Shown here: one piece after another, positions 44,205 through 53,402 of the stretch
Numbering within the stretch: the first letter of the stretch is position 1
Layout: each line of letters opens with the position of its first letter
Notes under the pieces: model-generated
The model's database searches: none
What the model was told of the DNA's origin: nothing
What the model saw: only the letters and a program-made list of their open reading frames with translations
Made by a program: the position numbers and the translations under genes
NCBI RefSeq assembly: GCF_002742335.1
Contig: NZ_MDGR01000007.1
Span: 1,244,501-1,308,500 of the forward strand
Reading direction: 5' to 3'
Source: Reichenbachiella sp. 5M10
GTDB taxonomy: Bacteria > Bacteroidota > Bacteroidia > Cytophagales > Cyclobacteriaceae
Length of the DNA stretch: 64,000 nucleotides

Positions 44205-47200
44205 CTATCTTCCGAAACTAGAGATGATTTTTTTCAACACATCAAAATACAAAGTGACAAACAGGAGAAAAGACATGATCCATATGATCACGACATTGAA
44301 AGGCAGCGTGTCATAATACCGTCCAAGAAATTGTTTTTCGGGCGCATAAAAGTGTGCACGAAAATCTAAGGGGCCGTCAGGTTGTGGGCTCAAAAAGATC
44401 GGGTAGATTTTCTGAATCAGTTCATCTTGTGTGACGAGCAAGCGGTCTTTGGTCGTCGCATTTTTCAAGAAAAAAGTAATGGCCTCATTTTCATGGCCCG
44501 TTCGGAGTTTGTCGAACTCGCGAGCTTTTTCTGGAGTATCGGTCATGGATTGAGCCAGTTCGTCTTTAGCTTTGGATGCTTCCTTCATCGAGTTGTTGTG
44601 AATTTTGCGCATGACTTTGATGAAGTGCATTGTTTGCTCGTAGATCGCTGGATCGAACTGCTCTAGGTTGAGAGCACTGATCGCGCTGAATTTCTCTTTC
44701 GGGATGTGGAATGCAGTCATCTCTTTGCTCAGTTCTTTGTGTACCAGCTCAAGCTGCTGACTAGCGCTTTTGCGTAAGGAAGCATCCTCGCTTTGATAGT
44801 TTTTGAAGGCTGATTCGATCGCTTTTTCGATTGCTGGGTAGAAATACATGCTCTTAAATTCCGAGTTGGCGATCTGTTGGTCATATGCAAAAAAGTGTTT
44901 TTCGAAGGTATTGTTTTTAAACTGATCCACGACCAGTGCTTCATAGCCCCATTTAGACGCCATCATTTCACCGATGATTGGTACACGATTGGGGCTGCTG
45001 AGCATCGGGTTGAGCTTGTCGAAATTGACTACTACTCCACTGAGGATGAGTTGAGGGATGATCAGTAGCGGAATCAAGATGTAGATAGTCACAGCCGAAT
45101 TGAAAGCCGAGGAGATGTTGAGCCCAAGGATGTTGGCAAAGCAGGATGTAGAAAACAAGACAAGCCAAAAGGAGAGTGTCATGCCTTGGATCCCTAGGAT
45201 CCAGTCCCCAATTAGGACAAACATCAGCGTTTGGATCGCCGACAGAGTGAATAGAATGAGGAGTTTTGAAATCAAGTAGCTGTAGCGACTCAGATTGAGG
45301 AAAGATTCACGCTTGAGAATCTTGCGGTCTTTGAAAATCTCCTCAGCACTCACGGTCAGTCCCATGAACAAGGCCACGATGATGGACATGAAAAAGAATG
45401 CTGGGATGTTTGGGTTTTGGCTGAAAGTATAGCTCTCACCTTCGCCAGCGTAGCGAATGATGAAGGCTAGCAGCAGAGCAAGTACTGGGGCTTCTAGCAA
45501 GTTGATTGTGAGGTACTGTTTGTTGCTGAGTTTGGCTGCCAAGTCTCTCTTGGAGAAAATCAAGAGTTGTTTCAGTTTGTTGGGGATCGAAAGGGTTTTT
45601 TCCGGTTTGTCACTGGCCTCTTCAGCTGCTGGAATTTTGATTTTGACATTGAAGAGCATGTTCCAGTCCTTTGGACTGAGTTTTCGTGTGTTGGTCAGTT
45701 GCCCATATTCATCGACGACTTTGGTCTCAATGATGTTGAAGATTTGCTCGGAGTTGACATTGCCACATTCGATACAGGACCCCGCGTCTTTGTCAATTAT
45801 TTTAACTATTTTTTTGAAATAGATAACCCCATCTACTGGGTTTCCATAGTAGATCTGGTAGCCTCCTACGTCAAGTATGACCAGTTTGTCAAACATCTTG
45901 AAGATATCCGAAGAAGGCTGATGAATGACAACAAAGATCATTTTTCCACGAAGGGACAGCTCTTTGAGTAGGTCCATGATGTTTTCAGAATCCCGTGAAG
46001 AGAGGCCAGAAGTCGGTTCGTCTACAAACATGACAGAAGGCTCACGGAGAAGTTCTAGTCCAATGTTGAGGCGTTTACGTTGGCCACCACTGATGGTTTT
46101 TTCGAGTGGAGAGCCTACTTTGAGGTCACGTGTGGCCATGAGGCCGAGAGAGGAAAGTGTACCTTCGACGAGTTCGTTGAGTTCTGCAGGAGTCTTGTCT
46201 TTGAAGCAAAGTTGTGCAGCATAGTGTAGGTTTTCGTAGACGGTGAGCTCTTCGATGAGCAGGTCGTCTTGAGGGACATATCCAATGATGCCTTCGATGC
46301 TTTTTTTGTCTTTGTGGATGTCAATCCCATTGATTCGGACTGAGCCTGACGAGGGAGATTCATTGCCGTTAAGGACATTGAGTAAGGTGGATTTTCCTGC
46401 ACCACTACCACCCATGAGTCCGATGAGCTTTCCAGAAGACTCTGCGATATCTATGCCACGTAGACCAAGATTGCCGTTTGGGAATGCAAACTCAACTTTC
46501 TCTGCTACGAATGAAATTCTGGTATCACTACTTTCTTTGCGGTAGTAGGAGATGATGTCGCTGTAGAATATCGGGGCAATCTTGGCACCACGAATCGAAC
46601 TGCCCGCCGAGAAGACCATGATTTTGTTGGGACGGACAGGTACGCCGTTGTTGGTGAGTTGTTCGTCTCCGATGTATTTGGCAAAGTAGGTGTCGAGTGC
46701 GGCAATGCGGTAAAATGCGATGAGTCCGCTGAGATTTTCACGGTGGAGATGTTTGGCTTTGAGCAGTCCTTCTTTTGGGGTGCCATCGATGAGCAAGGTA
46801 TCCTCTTGATCCATGGCTGTGCGTGTCTTGCTCATCACGAAAAACATCACCTGATCCACGACAGTCTTGCTGAAGTGAAAGTCTTCACCAATTTGATGGA
46901 GTAGGTGGGTTTCTCGTTCGGATACTTCTCCATCCGCTACGATGAGTTCGATCACTTTGAGGATCACGACTATTTTTTGTTGTTGTGTGAGTTCTTGATT
47001 GACCTGATTGGCGAGGAGTTCAATCTCACGTTCTTCGCTGAACGAAACACCTCTGCCTTCGGTCATGTTGGTTGTCATCTCATCGAAGAGGGTCAGGTAG
47101 CGGGTACTGTCCTTTTGATTTAGATTTTCTAACAGGAAGTCTTGGATGGCACTTCTTTCACTTTCAGTGACGTCATCTTCTTTGGCTACAATCGCAAGGA

Positions 47201-47234
47201 GATGGATGATGGCTTTCAGTAGTGGTTCGCTCAT
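44205..47234 (-). CDS. ABCG-type transporter with N-terminal TerB-like domain
   Basis: 1009 residues. Residues 1-135 are helical with two acidic motifs (IVAKEDDVTESERSAIQDFL, ELIVADGEVSERETHLLHQI), like TerB/TerB-C. An ATPase about 240-470 follows: Walker A GGSGAGKSTLLNVL near 278, signature SGGQRKRLNIGLEL, Walker B VMFVDEPTSGLSS. It ends in an ABC2-type membrane part about 560-760 plus a last helix. The order ATPase then membrane is that of the ABCG (white) family. A CIECGN Cys pair lies between the parts. The substrate is unknown. First gene of an operon with the YdcF gene. Confidence 0.88.
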   Translation of the reverse strand: MSEPLLKAIIHLLAIVAKEDDVTESERSAIQDFLLENLNQKDSTRYLTLFDEMTTNMTEGRGVSFSEEREIELLANQVNQELTQQQKIVVILKVIELIVADGEVSERETHLLHQIGEDFHFSKTVVDQVMFFVMSKTRTAMDQEDTLLIDGTPKEGLLKAKHLHRENLSGLIAFYRIAALDTYFAKYIGDEQLTNNGVPVRPNKIMVFSAGSSIRGAKIAPIFYSDIISYYRKESSDTRISFVAEKVEFAFPNGNLGLRGIDIAESSGKLIGLMGGSGAGKSTLLNVLNGNESPSSGSVRINGIDIHKDKKSIEGIIGYVPQDDLLIEELTVYENLHYAAQLCFKDKTPAELNELVEGTLSSLGLMATRDLKVGSPLEKTISGGQRKRLNIGLELLREPSVMFVDEPTSGLSSRDSENIMDLLKELSLRGKMIFVVIHQPSSDIFKMFDKLVILDVGGYQIYYGNPVDGVIYFKKIVKIIDKDAGSCIECGNVNSEQIFNIIETKVVDEYGQLTNTRKLSPKDWNMLFNVKIKIPAAEEASDKPEKTLSIPNKLKQLLIFSKRDLAAKLSNKQYLTINLLEAPVLALLLAFIIRYAGEGESYTFSQNPNIPAFFFMSIIVALFMGLTVSAEEIFKDRKILKRESFLNLSRYSYLISKLLILFTLSAIQTLMFVLIGDWILGIQGMTLSFWLVLFSTSCFANILGLNISSAFNSAVTIYILIPLLIIPQLILSGVVVNFDKLNPMLSSPNRVPIIGEMMASKWGYEALVVDQFKNNTFEKHFFAYDQQIANSEFKSMYFYPAIEKAIESAFKNYQSEDASLRKSASQQLELVHKELSKEMTAFHIPKEKFSAISALNLEQFDPAIYEQTMHFIKVMRKIHNNSMKEASKAKDELAQSMTDTPEKAREFDKLRTGHENEAITFFLKNATTKDRLLVTQDELIQKIYPIFLSPQPDGPLDFRAHFYAPEKQFLGRYYDTLPFNVVIIWIMSFLLFVTLYFDVLKKIISSFGR

Positions 47235-47310
47235 AGTCTAGGTAGTCGATATTGGTTGTTTTGGCATGTGCCAAAACGAGTCTAAATATAAGGGATTATG
47301 CTTTGCATAT

Positions 47311-47344
47311 AAAAAAAGCATTGCGTGAAAACACAATGCTTTTT
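47311..47344 (-). terminator. Terminator after the lipoprotein gene
   Basis: AAAAAGCATTG pairs with CAATGCTTTTT, a 10-11 bp stem, with a T-run on the minus strand. It lies 20 bases past the stop at 47366. Confidence 0.8.
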
Positions 47345-47365
47345 AGAAAGGATGAAAGGGTTGAT

Positions 47366-48277
47366 TTATAGAACCATTTCTCCTCTGATTCTTTTGACTT
47401 CAGTGATGATGTCTACCAACAACTCCTTGTTGAGTTTCAAGGTAGGGTCTTGATCAGCGATACGTTGATCGATGTTTGATAGATCTTCTTTGTAGAGTTC
47501 TTTGAGGATGTCAAATTCTGCAATCACGTCAGAGATGATTGGATCACTCTCTAGGTTTTTCAACAGGTGAATGACGTCATTCAATGATTCTTTTTGGTCG
47601 ATGATGATTCGAACAATAGGTTCCAAAATCAAATCTTTTTGAGCCTCAGGGAGTAGATCCTCTGGATAGGTATCAAGTACCATACAGGAGAGGTACAGTC
47701 CTTCGATATAGCTGCCTGACAATACCAACGCAACCATTTGTAATCTGTCCGTCTCTTCCAGTTTTTTCTCGGCTACTTCCATTGAGTAGTTGATCAAGTT
47801 GGCCAGCGAATCTTTGTTGCCCAAGTTTTTCTCAAATCTCTCCATCAAGTCCAGTTCGAATGCTGAAGAAACACCAATTTGATCTGCAAGTTTTTGGCTT
47901 GTTTCCATGTATTTCAAAGCATCTTGTACTTGATCGTACGAAGAAAGATATCCTATATCAGTGGCATATGCTCCAAGGTTCATAGCTGCTTTGTCTGCAG
48001 AATTGAAGTACTTGGATGCATTGTCTACGGAGTTGATGATGTCTCCATTGAAATCTGCTCCAGTTGCCATCAATAGGTAAGGCACTTCGGATGGAGGAGG
48101 CATGTCGTGCACTACTTTGTCAATCTCACCGATGAGCTCATGCTCGGCCTTGTCAAAAACCTCAGCTTGTGCTTCCAGTTCACCTTTGGATTTTTTATTG
48201 TCGTTTCCACATGAGGTCACTGCAAACGCTAAAGTTCCCACCGCAAAAAGATTGAGTATATGTTTTGTGTTGATCAT
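47366..48277 (-). CDS. Helical lipoprotein, unknown function
   Basis: 303 residues. A lipobox TSC (Cys near 23) follows a clear signal. The mature part is almost wholly alpha-helical and acidic, with the pattern MPPPSEVPYLLMATGADFN at the start of the folded domain. No catalytic motif is seen. It is transcribed alone, upstream of its own terminator. It resembles Bacteroidota lipoproteins of unknown role. Confidence 0.75.
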   Translation of the reverse strand: MINTKHILNLFAVGTLAFAVTSCGNDNKKSKGELEAQAEVFDKAEHELIGEIDKVVHDMPPPSEVPYLLMATGADFNGDIINSVDNASKYFNSADKAAMNLGAYATDIGYLSSYDQVQDALKYMETSQKLADQIGVSSAFELDLMERFEKNLGNKDSLANLINYSMEVAEKKLEETDRLQMVALVLSGSYIEGLYLSCMVLDTYPEDLLPEAQKDLILEPIVRIIIDQKESLNDVIHLLKNLESDPIISDVIAEFDILKELYKEDLSNIDQRIADQDPTLKLNKELLVDIITEVKRIRGEMVL

Positions 48278-48404
48278 TGTTTGTTATGAATTTTCCTAAG
48301 GTCAATTTTAACGCATTTTTATAAAGTAATAAAGTACTAACTTGTTTTATTTGGCAGGACAGTGGAGCTTTTTGCTTTATTGGAGAATGAAACTACGGTG
48401 AGCT

Positions 48405-49067
48405 ATGAATAATGAGATATATACCAAGACGGTATCTAGATGGAACGCTTGGTTGTGGGTGGTTGTTTTGGGAGGAGTACTACTGGCACAAAGCGGTTTT
48501 GCACAGCCTGTCCGAGACTACTATCCAGATGGGACACTTCGCAGTGAAGGGGTGTCTGATACCATGGGTAGAAGAGGCGAATGGCGGTTTTATTACCCGA
48601 CAGGGCAACTCAATGCAGTAGAGCAGTATCAGAACGGCCTACTTAGCGGGTTGTCTGTCCATTATTTTCATGGGGGGGGAGTCAAGAGTGAAGAGTACTA
48701 TGAAGTGGATGTATTGACAGACAGTGCGTTTTACTACTACGAGACGGGACAGTTGCATCGCAGTGGGGTGTACGTGGATGGACTCTACGAGGGTGTTTGG
48801 TTGTCTTTTTATAGCAATGGTCATCTCAAGAGCAGAGGGACCTATCATCTAGGGGAGCCGCATGGGAGCTGGGAAGTGTATCGTGAAGACGGTACGTTGA
48901 AGCAGAAGGGCGACTATCACCACAATTTAGAAGAGGGTTTTTGGCAATTCTATGACAAGGAAGGGGATGTCAGTTTTGAAGGGAACTATGCACAAGGCAA
49001 AGAAGTAGGTAAGTGGTACCGAGTGACTAAAAAAGGAAAGAGAAAACTCTACCAAGAGTATCAATAG
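48405..49067 (+). CDS. Secreted MORN-repeat protein (YwqK-like)
   Basis: 220 residues with a signal peptide (about 1-33, ending SGFAQ). The mature part is a series of MORN_2-type repeats, e.g. DYYPDGTLRSEG, EWRFYYPTGQLNAVEQYQNG, GVWLSFYSNGHLKSRGTYHLG, GSWEVYREDGTLKQKGDYH, GFWQFYDKEGDVSFEG. These beta-hairpin repeats bind lipids or proteins; in YwqK they are called antitoxin-like. No toxin is adjacent. Its stop overlaps the convergent kinase by 7 bases. Confidence 0.85.
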   Translation: MNNEIYTKTVSRWNAWLWVVVLGGVLLAQSGFAQPVRDYYPDGTLRSEGVSDTMGRRGEWRFYYPTGQLNAVEQYQNGLLSGLSVHYFHGGGVKSEEYYEVDVLTDSAFYYYETGQLHRSGVYVDGLYEGVWLSFYSNGHLKSRGTYHLGEPHGSWEVYREDGTLKQKGDYHHNLEEGFWQFYDKEGDVSFEGNYAQGKEVGKWYRVTKKGKRKLYQEYQ

Positions 49068-50800
49068 GGGAGGATGATTTTGAAGGTTGTCCCGACGGTC
49101 AACGTACTGTCAAAGGTGATTTCTCCATTAAGCTTTTCGACAGCTGATTTTAGCAGGTACAGCCCTAGTCCTGTTCCTTTGGTGTTGTGGTTGGCTCGGA
49201 AAAACATCTCGAAAATGTGGTCTTGGTTGCGTTCTTCAATTCCGATTCCGCTGTCCTGCACGAGGATGACCATGTCACGCTTTCTGCCATAGATCTTGAT
49301 GGTGACTTCTCCATTTTCGAAGGGCTTGGCGTACTTGATGGCATTTTCGATCAAGTTTTGAATAATTGTAGTGAGAGTGCTCTCGTCACTGTATACGTCT
49401 AAGTTTTTGTCTATACGAACCTTGAAATTCAGAAAAGCAAAATTGTCCATGTAACGGTACGAACTGATGATCTCGTCGAGCATAGGCTCGAAATTGATCT
49501 GAGTGCTCTCTAGTTTTTTCTCCTTGATCTGTGTCACACTGATAAAATCCAACACGATGTTGTTGAGTCGGTTGATCTCTTTGTTGTAGATGTCAAAGTA
49601 GCCGAGGGATTTTTCATCAGAGACATCATGCTCTACGACAGAATATAGCCCCATGAGGGATGATATAGGGCCTCGTAGATCATGTGCTACCTTGTAGACG
49701 AAGGTGTCCAATTCTTTGTTTTTTCGTTCGACACTTTCGTTGATGGTCTTTTGCCAGACCGCTTCCTTCTCTAGGAGCTCCATCTCTGAGAGTGACTTGA
49801 TACTGCTGATGACGTTTTGTGTATCTTTCTTTTCTACAGCGTTTTTATGATCGGTGTAGGACTCAAGATATTTCAGGGCATCTTCTGACCGACCTTCTGA
49901 TTTGGCGATTTGGTAGAGGACGTTGTATGCTTTGTAAAGCAAGACATAGTGCTTGGACATTTCGCCTATCTGTACGCTTTGGTGCAGAGAGACTTTGGCT
50001 TTGCTGATGTCACCCGATTGAGAATACAGGACTCCTAGTTTGTTGAGCGACATCATTTGCCCAATTTGATCTCCTTTTTCTTGGTGGATTGTTTTGCTTT
50101 TGATGAATAGACTTTCGGCACGTTCGAACTGGTGACGAGCAAGTGCGACCTTGCCTTCTCCATAGTAGGCATACGCCAAGCCACGAGCATCTTTGGTTTT
50201 TTTCTTGAGCTCGATGCTTTTGAGAATTGTTTTTTCGGCGAGATCAATAGCTCCTCTTTTGAGGAAAATTCCAGACAGAGGGTTGTATGCATTGGAGATG
50301 CCGTTGTAATCTTGGTTTCGATGTGCTATATCGATGCACTTGAGGTAGGTTTCTTCTGCTTTTTTATAATCGTTGAACAGTTCGTAGATCGAAGCTATGG
50401 CTTTGAGTGAACGAGCCTGACCAAATAGATCTTCGTTGTTCTTGAAGAGCTGATGGCTTTCGAGTAGGTATTTGAGGGCCTTGTGGTAGTTGTCGGTTTT
50501 GTAGAGTGTGCTACCCAAAGAGTAGTAGCACATGGCGATACCTGCGTCAATTCCATGTCTCTCAAAATAAGTAAGGGCCTTTTTAGTGTACATTTCACTC
50601 TGAAGTGTATCACTTAAGATCATGTAGTAGTAGCCGAGATAGCAATTGGCATAGGCTTGATGATAATCATCGTAGTTGAGCGCACATCGATTGATTACTT
50701 TTTGAGCGATCTTGATGGCGTCTGGGAGATCACTCACTCGTTGAGCGAATGATTTTTTCAATAAAGCATCCAGTTTTTTGTTGGGATAGATGACTTTCAT
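49061..50800 (-). CDS. Cytoplasmic TPR histidine kinase
   Basis: 579 residues without signal peptide or membrane helix. The first 330 residues are TPR repeats (AMCYYSLGSTLYKTDNYHKA, LAYAYYGEGKVALARHQFER, MSLNKLGVLYSQSGDISKAK). A HisKA with the phospho-His near 371 (VAHDLRGPISS) and an ATPase (QNLIENAIKYA, QDSGIGIEERN, GTGLGLYLLKSAVE) follow. TPR kinases of Bacteroidota usually have a signal peptide and a membrane helix; this one appears fully cytoplasmic. No regulator gene is adjacent. Confidence 0.88.
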   Translation of the reverse strand: MKVIYPNKKLDALLKKSFAQRVSDLPDAIKIAQKVINRCALNYDDYHQAYANCYLGYYYMILSDTLQSEMYTKKALTYFERHGIDAGIAMCYYSLGSTLYKTDNYHKALKYLLESHQLFKNNEDLFGQARSLKAIASIYELFNDYKKAEETYLKCIDIAHRNQDYNGISNAYNPLSGIFLKRGAIDLAEKTILKSIELKKKTKDARGLAYAYYGEGKVALARHQFERAESLFIKSKTIHQEKGDQIGQMMSLNKLGVLYSQSGDISKAKVSLHQSVQIGEMSKHYVLLYKAYNVLYQIAKSEGRSEDALKYLESYTDHKNAVEKKDTQNVISSIKSLSEMELLEKEAVWQKTINESVERKNKELDTFVYKVAHDLRGPISSLMGLYSVVEHDVSDEKSLGYFDIYNKEINRLNNIVLDFISVTQIKEKKLESTQINFEPMLDEIISSYRYMDNFAFLNFKVRIDKNLDVYSDESTLTTIIQNLIENAIKYAKPFENGEVTIKIYGRKRDMVILVQDSGIGIEERNQDHIFEMFFRANHNTKGTGLGLYLLKSAVEKLNGEITFDSTLTVGTTFKIILPY

Positions 50801-51049
50801 TCAGGTAGACAAACAATTATTTTTCTCATGCGCGGCTGTACACAATCCCAAATATAATAAGCTAATTGAATTGAGCACTATTATTTTCGACAAAGCGGCA
50901 GGTATAGTAGACTAATTTTCAATGGGTTGATTTTGTATACTCTAGAGTAGCAGAGGGTGATATGAGGCATTGTCTGCGAAATGATCGAGCGAAGTTTCCA
51001 TTTTCTAGGATTAAATGTGAAGTTTGCAACTAGAACCCTGTCACTAGAA

Positions 51050-51193
51050 ATGAATCGGTCAAAGAAAATATTTTTACTTATCGTCCTGTTGTTTCTGATT
51101 ATTCTCATCTTTTTTGTCGTGGATTTTGCCAAAAGGACAACCTTTAGACGGCATACAGGTATGGTTAGTACGACACAGACTATGAATCTCTAA
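51050..51193 (+). CDS. Small membrane protein upstream of the LptF/LptG-type permease
   Basis: 47 residues from the ATG at 51050 (MNRSKKIFLLIVLLFLIILI); one helix, positive-inside, then FAKRTTFRRHTGMVSTTQTM and a short tail. The TAA stop touches the ATG of the permease gene, so they are co-translated. No family was recognised. An upstream ATG at 50981 would add 23 residues and is less likely. Confidence 0.6.
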   Translation: MNRSKKIFLLIVLLFLIILIFFVVDFAKRTTFRRHTGMVSTTQTMNL

Positions 51194-52954
51194 ATGAAAA
51201 AGCTGGACAAGCTCATATTACAGTCCTTTATTGGGCCCTTTATCCTTACTTTTCTAGTAGCGGTGTTTATTCTGCTGATACAGTACATGCTCAAGTATTT
51301 TGATGATTTCATAGGCAAAGATCTAGGGTTTAGTGTGTTTGGAGAACTGATGATGTACTTCAGTATCAACATGGTGCCCATGGCACTGCCTTTGGCGATT
51401 TTGATTTCTTCGCTCATGACCTATGGTCAGTTGGGGGAGCACTTTGAATTGACGGCTATCAAAAGCGCAGGAATATCCCTCCCGAGAGTACTGTTGCCTA
51501 CATTTGTATTGGTGATTTTTATATCTATAGGTGCATTTTTTTTGAACAACTACTTGGTGCCGCATGCCAATTTGCGGGCATATAGTTTGCTCTACGACAT
51601 CAAGCAGCAGAAACCCGCCCTAGACCTAAAGGAGGGACAATTTTATGCAGGCATCCCTAATTTTAGCATAAAGGTTCGAGAAAAACATAAGGATGGAGTA
51701 GGGATGTCCGACGTGGTGATTTATGATCATACCAACTCCAATGGCAACAAAAAAGTGATATTTGCCGATTCTTGCCGAATGTACACCTTTATCAATGATC
51801 GGTATTTGATGATGGAGTTGTATCGTGGCAATTATTACGTAGAGGAAGAAAACAAAGCTTCCCGCAAAAAGGAGATTCCACAGTTTGTTCGTACCAATTT
51901 TGATCGGATGGATTTGGTGTTTAGCCTATCTTCATTTGATCTGGACCGTACGGATATGGATTTGTTTTCAGGCAACCGGTACATGAAGAGTGTGCATGAG
52001 CTTGCGGAGAGTATTGACTCTATGAAAATGGAGCAGTCTGATGTGCATTTCAAGTTATTCAATTCGGTAGCCAGTAGTTATCAGTTGATTATGGGTGGTT
52101 TTGTAGAGCCAACGGATGATTTGATGGCTGTGCAAGTGTACCGCGATTCATTGCGTCAAGCCCGAGCCCAAAAAGATAGCTTGGGTATAGATGAGTCGCT
52201 TGAAGACTCTACAGACGTCGTGCAGAATCCTAAAGTAAAGGGGGCTGCAGAGGGACTAGCGAGAAATCCGATAGATACCCTGCCGATTTATATGAAAAAT
52301 GATCGCTCCATTAACGAAGGGCCGGAGAAGACTTCTTTGGATCGTACGTTGAGCTTTCTCAAAAATAAGAAGAAGTTGAAATTGAAGAACGATTCGCTTT
52401 ATGTGGATGCGGAGTATATGGATTCGGTCCGAATGGAAGTAGATACTTTTTTCATGCCTGCCAAAAAGTACAAACAGGCAACAGTTAAGGCCCTCAGCAA
52501 GGCTCGCAGCATCCGATCGAGTATCACCAGTTCGATCAACAGACAGGGCTATTTTGAACGTGCTATTGATTCTCACACCGTGGAGAAGTATAAGAAATTT
52601 GCCCAAGCTTTTGCATGCATTGTCATGTTTTTGATTGGGGCCCCATTGGGAGCCATTATCAAGCGTGGGGGCCTGGGGATGCCTGTCATAGTTGGCGTGA
52701 TATTCTTCATCATATTCTACGTGTTTACCAGTGCGAGTGACAAATGGGCCAAAGGAGGAATTGTAGACGGGTTTTATGCCGCATGGATGGCTGATGTCGT
52801 GTTGCTACCTTTTGGGATCTTCTTTTTGATACAAGCGTGGAAGGATGCCAAATTGTTTGATACAGACTTTTACAATGTGGCCATCGAACGAGCTACTCGC
52901 CTGTGGACACAACGAGGGGATTTGTTGTCTAAATTTACTTTCTCTAAGAAGTAG
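51194..52954 (+). CDS. LptF/LptG-type lipopolysaccharide export permease
   Basis: 586 residues of the YjgP/YjgQ family. N-terminal helices (LDKLILQSFIGPFILTFLVA onward, six in all, half N- and half C-terminal), the first half with NMVPMALPLAILISSLMTYG, a periplasmic part rich in strands about 140-240, then a long insert (about 270-440) and C-terminal helices (FAQAFACIVMFLIGAPLGAI, IKRGGLGMPVIVGVIFF). It works with LptB2 in LPS extraction. The long insert is unusual compared with the about 360-residue E. coli proteins, though common in Bacteroidota. Confidence 0.9.
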   Translation: MKKLDKLILQSFIGPFILTFLVAVFILLIQYMLKYFDDFIGKDLGFSVFGELMMYFSINMVPMALPLAILISSLMTYGQLGEHFELTAIKSAGISLPRVLLPTFVLVIFISIGAFFLNNYLVPHANLRAYSLLYDIKQQKPALDLKEGQFYAGIPNFSIKVREKHKDGVGMSDVVIYDHTNSNGNKKVIFADSCRMYTFINDRYLMMELYRGNYYVEEENKASRKKEIPQFVRTNFDRMDLVFSLSSFDLDRTDMDLFSGNRYMKSVHELAESIDSMKMEQSDVHFKLFNSVASSYQLIMGGFVEPTDDLMAVQVYRDSLRQARAQKDSLGIDESLEDSTDVVQNPKVKGAAEGLARNPIDTLPIYMKNDRSINEGPEKTSLDRTLSFLKNKKKLKLKNDSLYVDAEYMDSVRMEVDTFFMPAKKYKQATVKALSKARSIRSSITSSINRQGYFERAIDSHTVEKYKKFAQAFACIVMFLIGAPLGAIIKRGGLGMPVIVGVIFFIIFYVFTSASDKWAKGGIVDGFYAAWMADVVLLPFGIFFLIQAWKDAKLFDTDFYNVAIERATRLWTQRGDLLSKFTFSKK

Positions 52955-52974
52955 GTAATTGTACAATATTTTTC

Positions 52975-52982
52975 TAGCTTTG
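52975..52982 (+). promoter_or_regulatory. -7 box of rpsO
   Basis: TAGCTTTG matches TAnnTTTG, 26 bases before the ATG at 53008. No -33 TTTG at the right distance. Confidence 0.48.
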
Positions 52983-53007
52983 CAGCTTATTATAAAAATT
53001 ACTAATC

Positions 53008-53283
53008 ATGTATTTAGAAACAGAAAAGAAACAAGAGTTGTTTGCGAATCATGGTCGGTTGAAAGCGAAAACAGATACTGGCTCTCCAGAATCGCAAATC
53101 GCGCTTTTTACCTTCCGTATCAAGCACTTGACAGAGCACTTGAAAACACACAAAAAAGATCACTCTACGAGACTAGGTCTTTTGAAATTGGTAGGTAAAA
53201 GAAGAAAACTTTTAGATTACCTATACAAAAGCGATATCGAACGCTATAGAGCAACAATTGCTGATCTTGGCATTAGAAAATAA
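53008..53283 (+). CDS. rpsO: 30S ribosomal protein S15
   Basis: 91 residues. The family core is clear: [40 protein letters not shown] and [16 protein letters not shown]. It binds the 16S rRNA central domain. It sits upstream of pnp, as in many bacteria, with a terminator or attenuator between the two. Confidence 0.97.
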   Translation: MYLETEKKQELFANHGRLKAKTDTGSPESQIALFTFRIKHLTEHLKTHKKDHSTRLGLLKLVGKRRKLLDYLYKSDIERYRATIADLGIRK

Positions 53284-53295
53284 TATTATGCGCAA

Positions 53296-53330
53296 AAAGG
53301 GAATTCTTACGGATTCCCTTTCTTGTTCTT
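53296..53330 (+). terminator. Terminator or attenuator between rpsO and pnp
   Basis: AAAGGGAAT pairs with ATTCCCTTT around an 8-base loop, followed by TCTTGTTCTTTCTC. The imperfect T-run would allow partial read-through into pnp. Confidence 0.7.
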
Positions 53331-53402
53331 TCTCACTCCATGTTAATTGAAATTTTGACATCACTCACACTCAATCATTAGTCAAAATTTAAAACATATT
53401 TT

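Noticed and set aside
48405-49067. Toxin-antitoxin system from the YwqK-like name
   Set aside because: No toxin-sized partner is adjacent; the protein is a secreted MORN-repeat protein.
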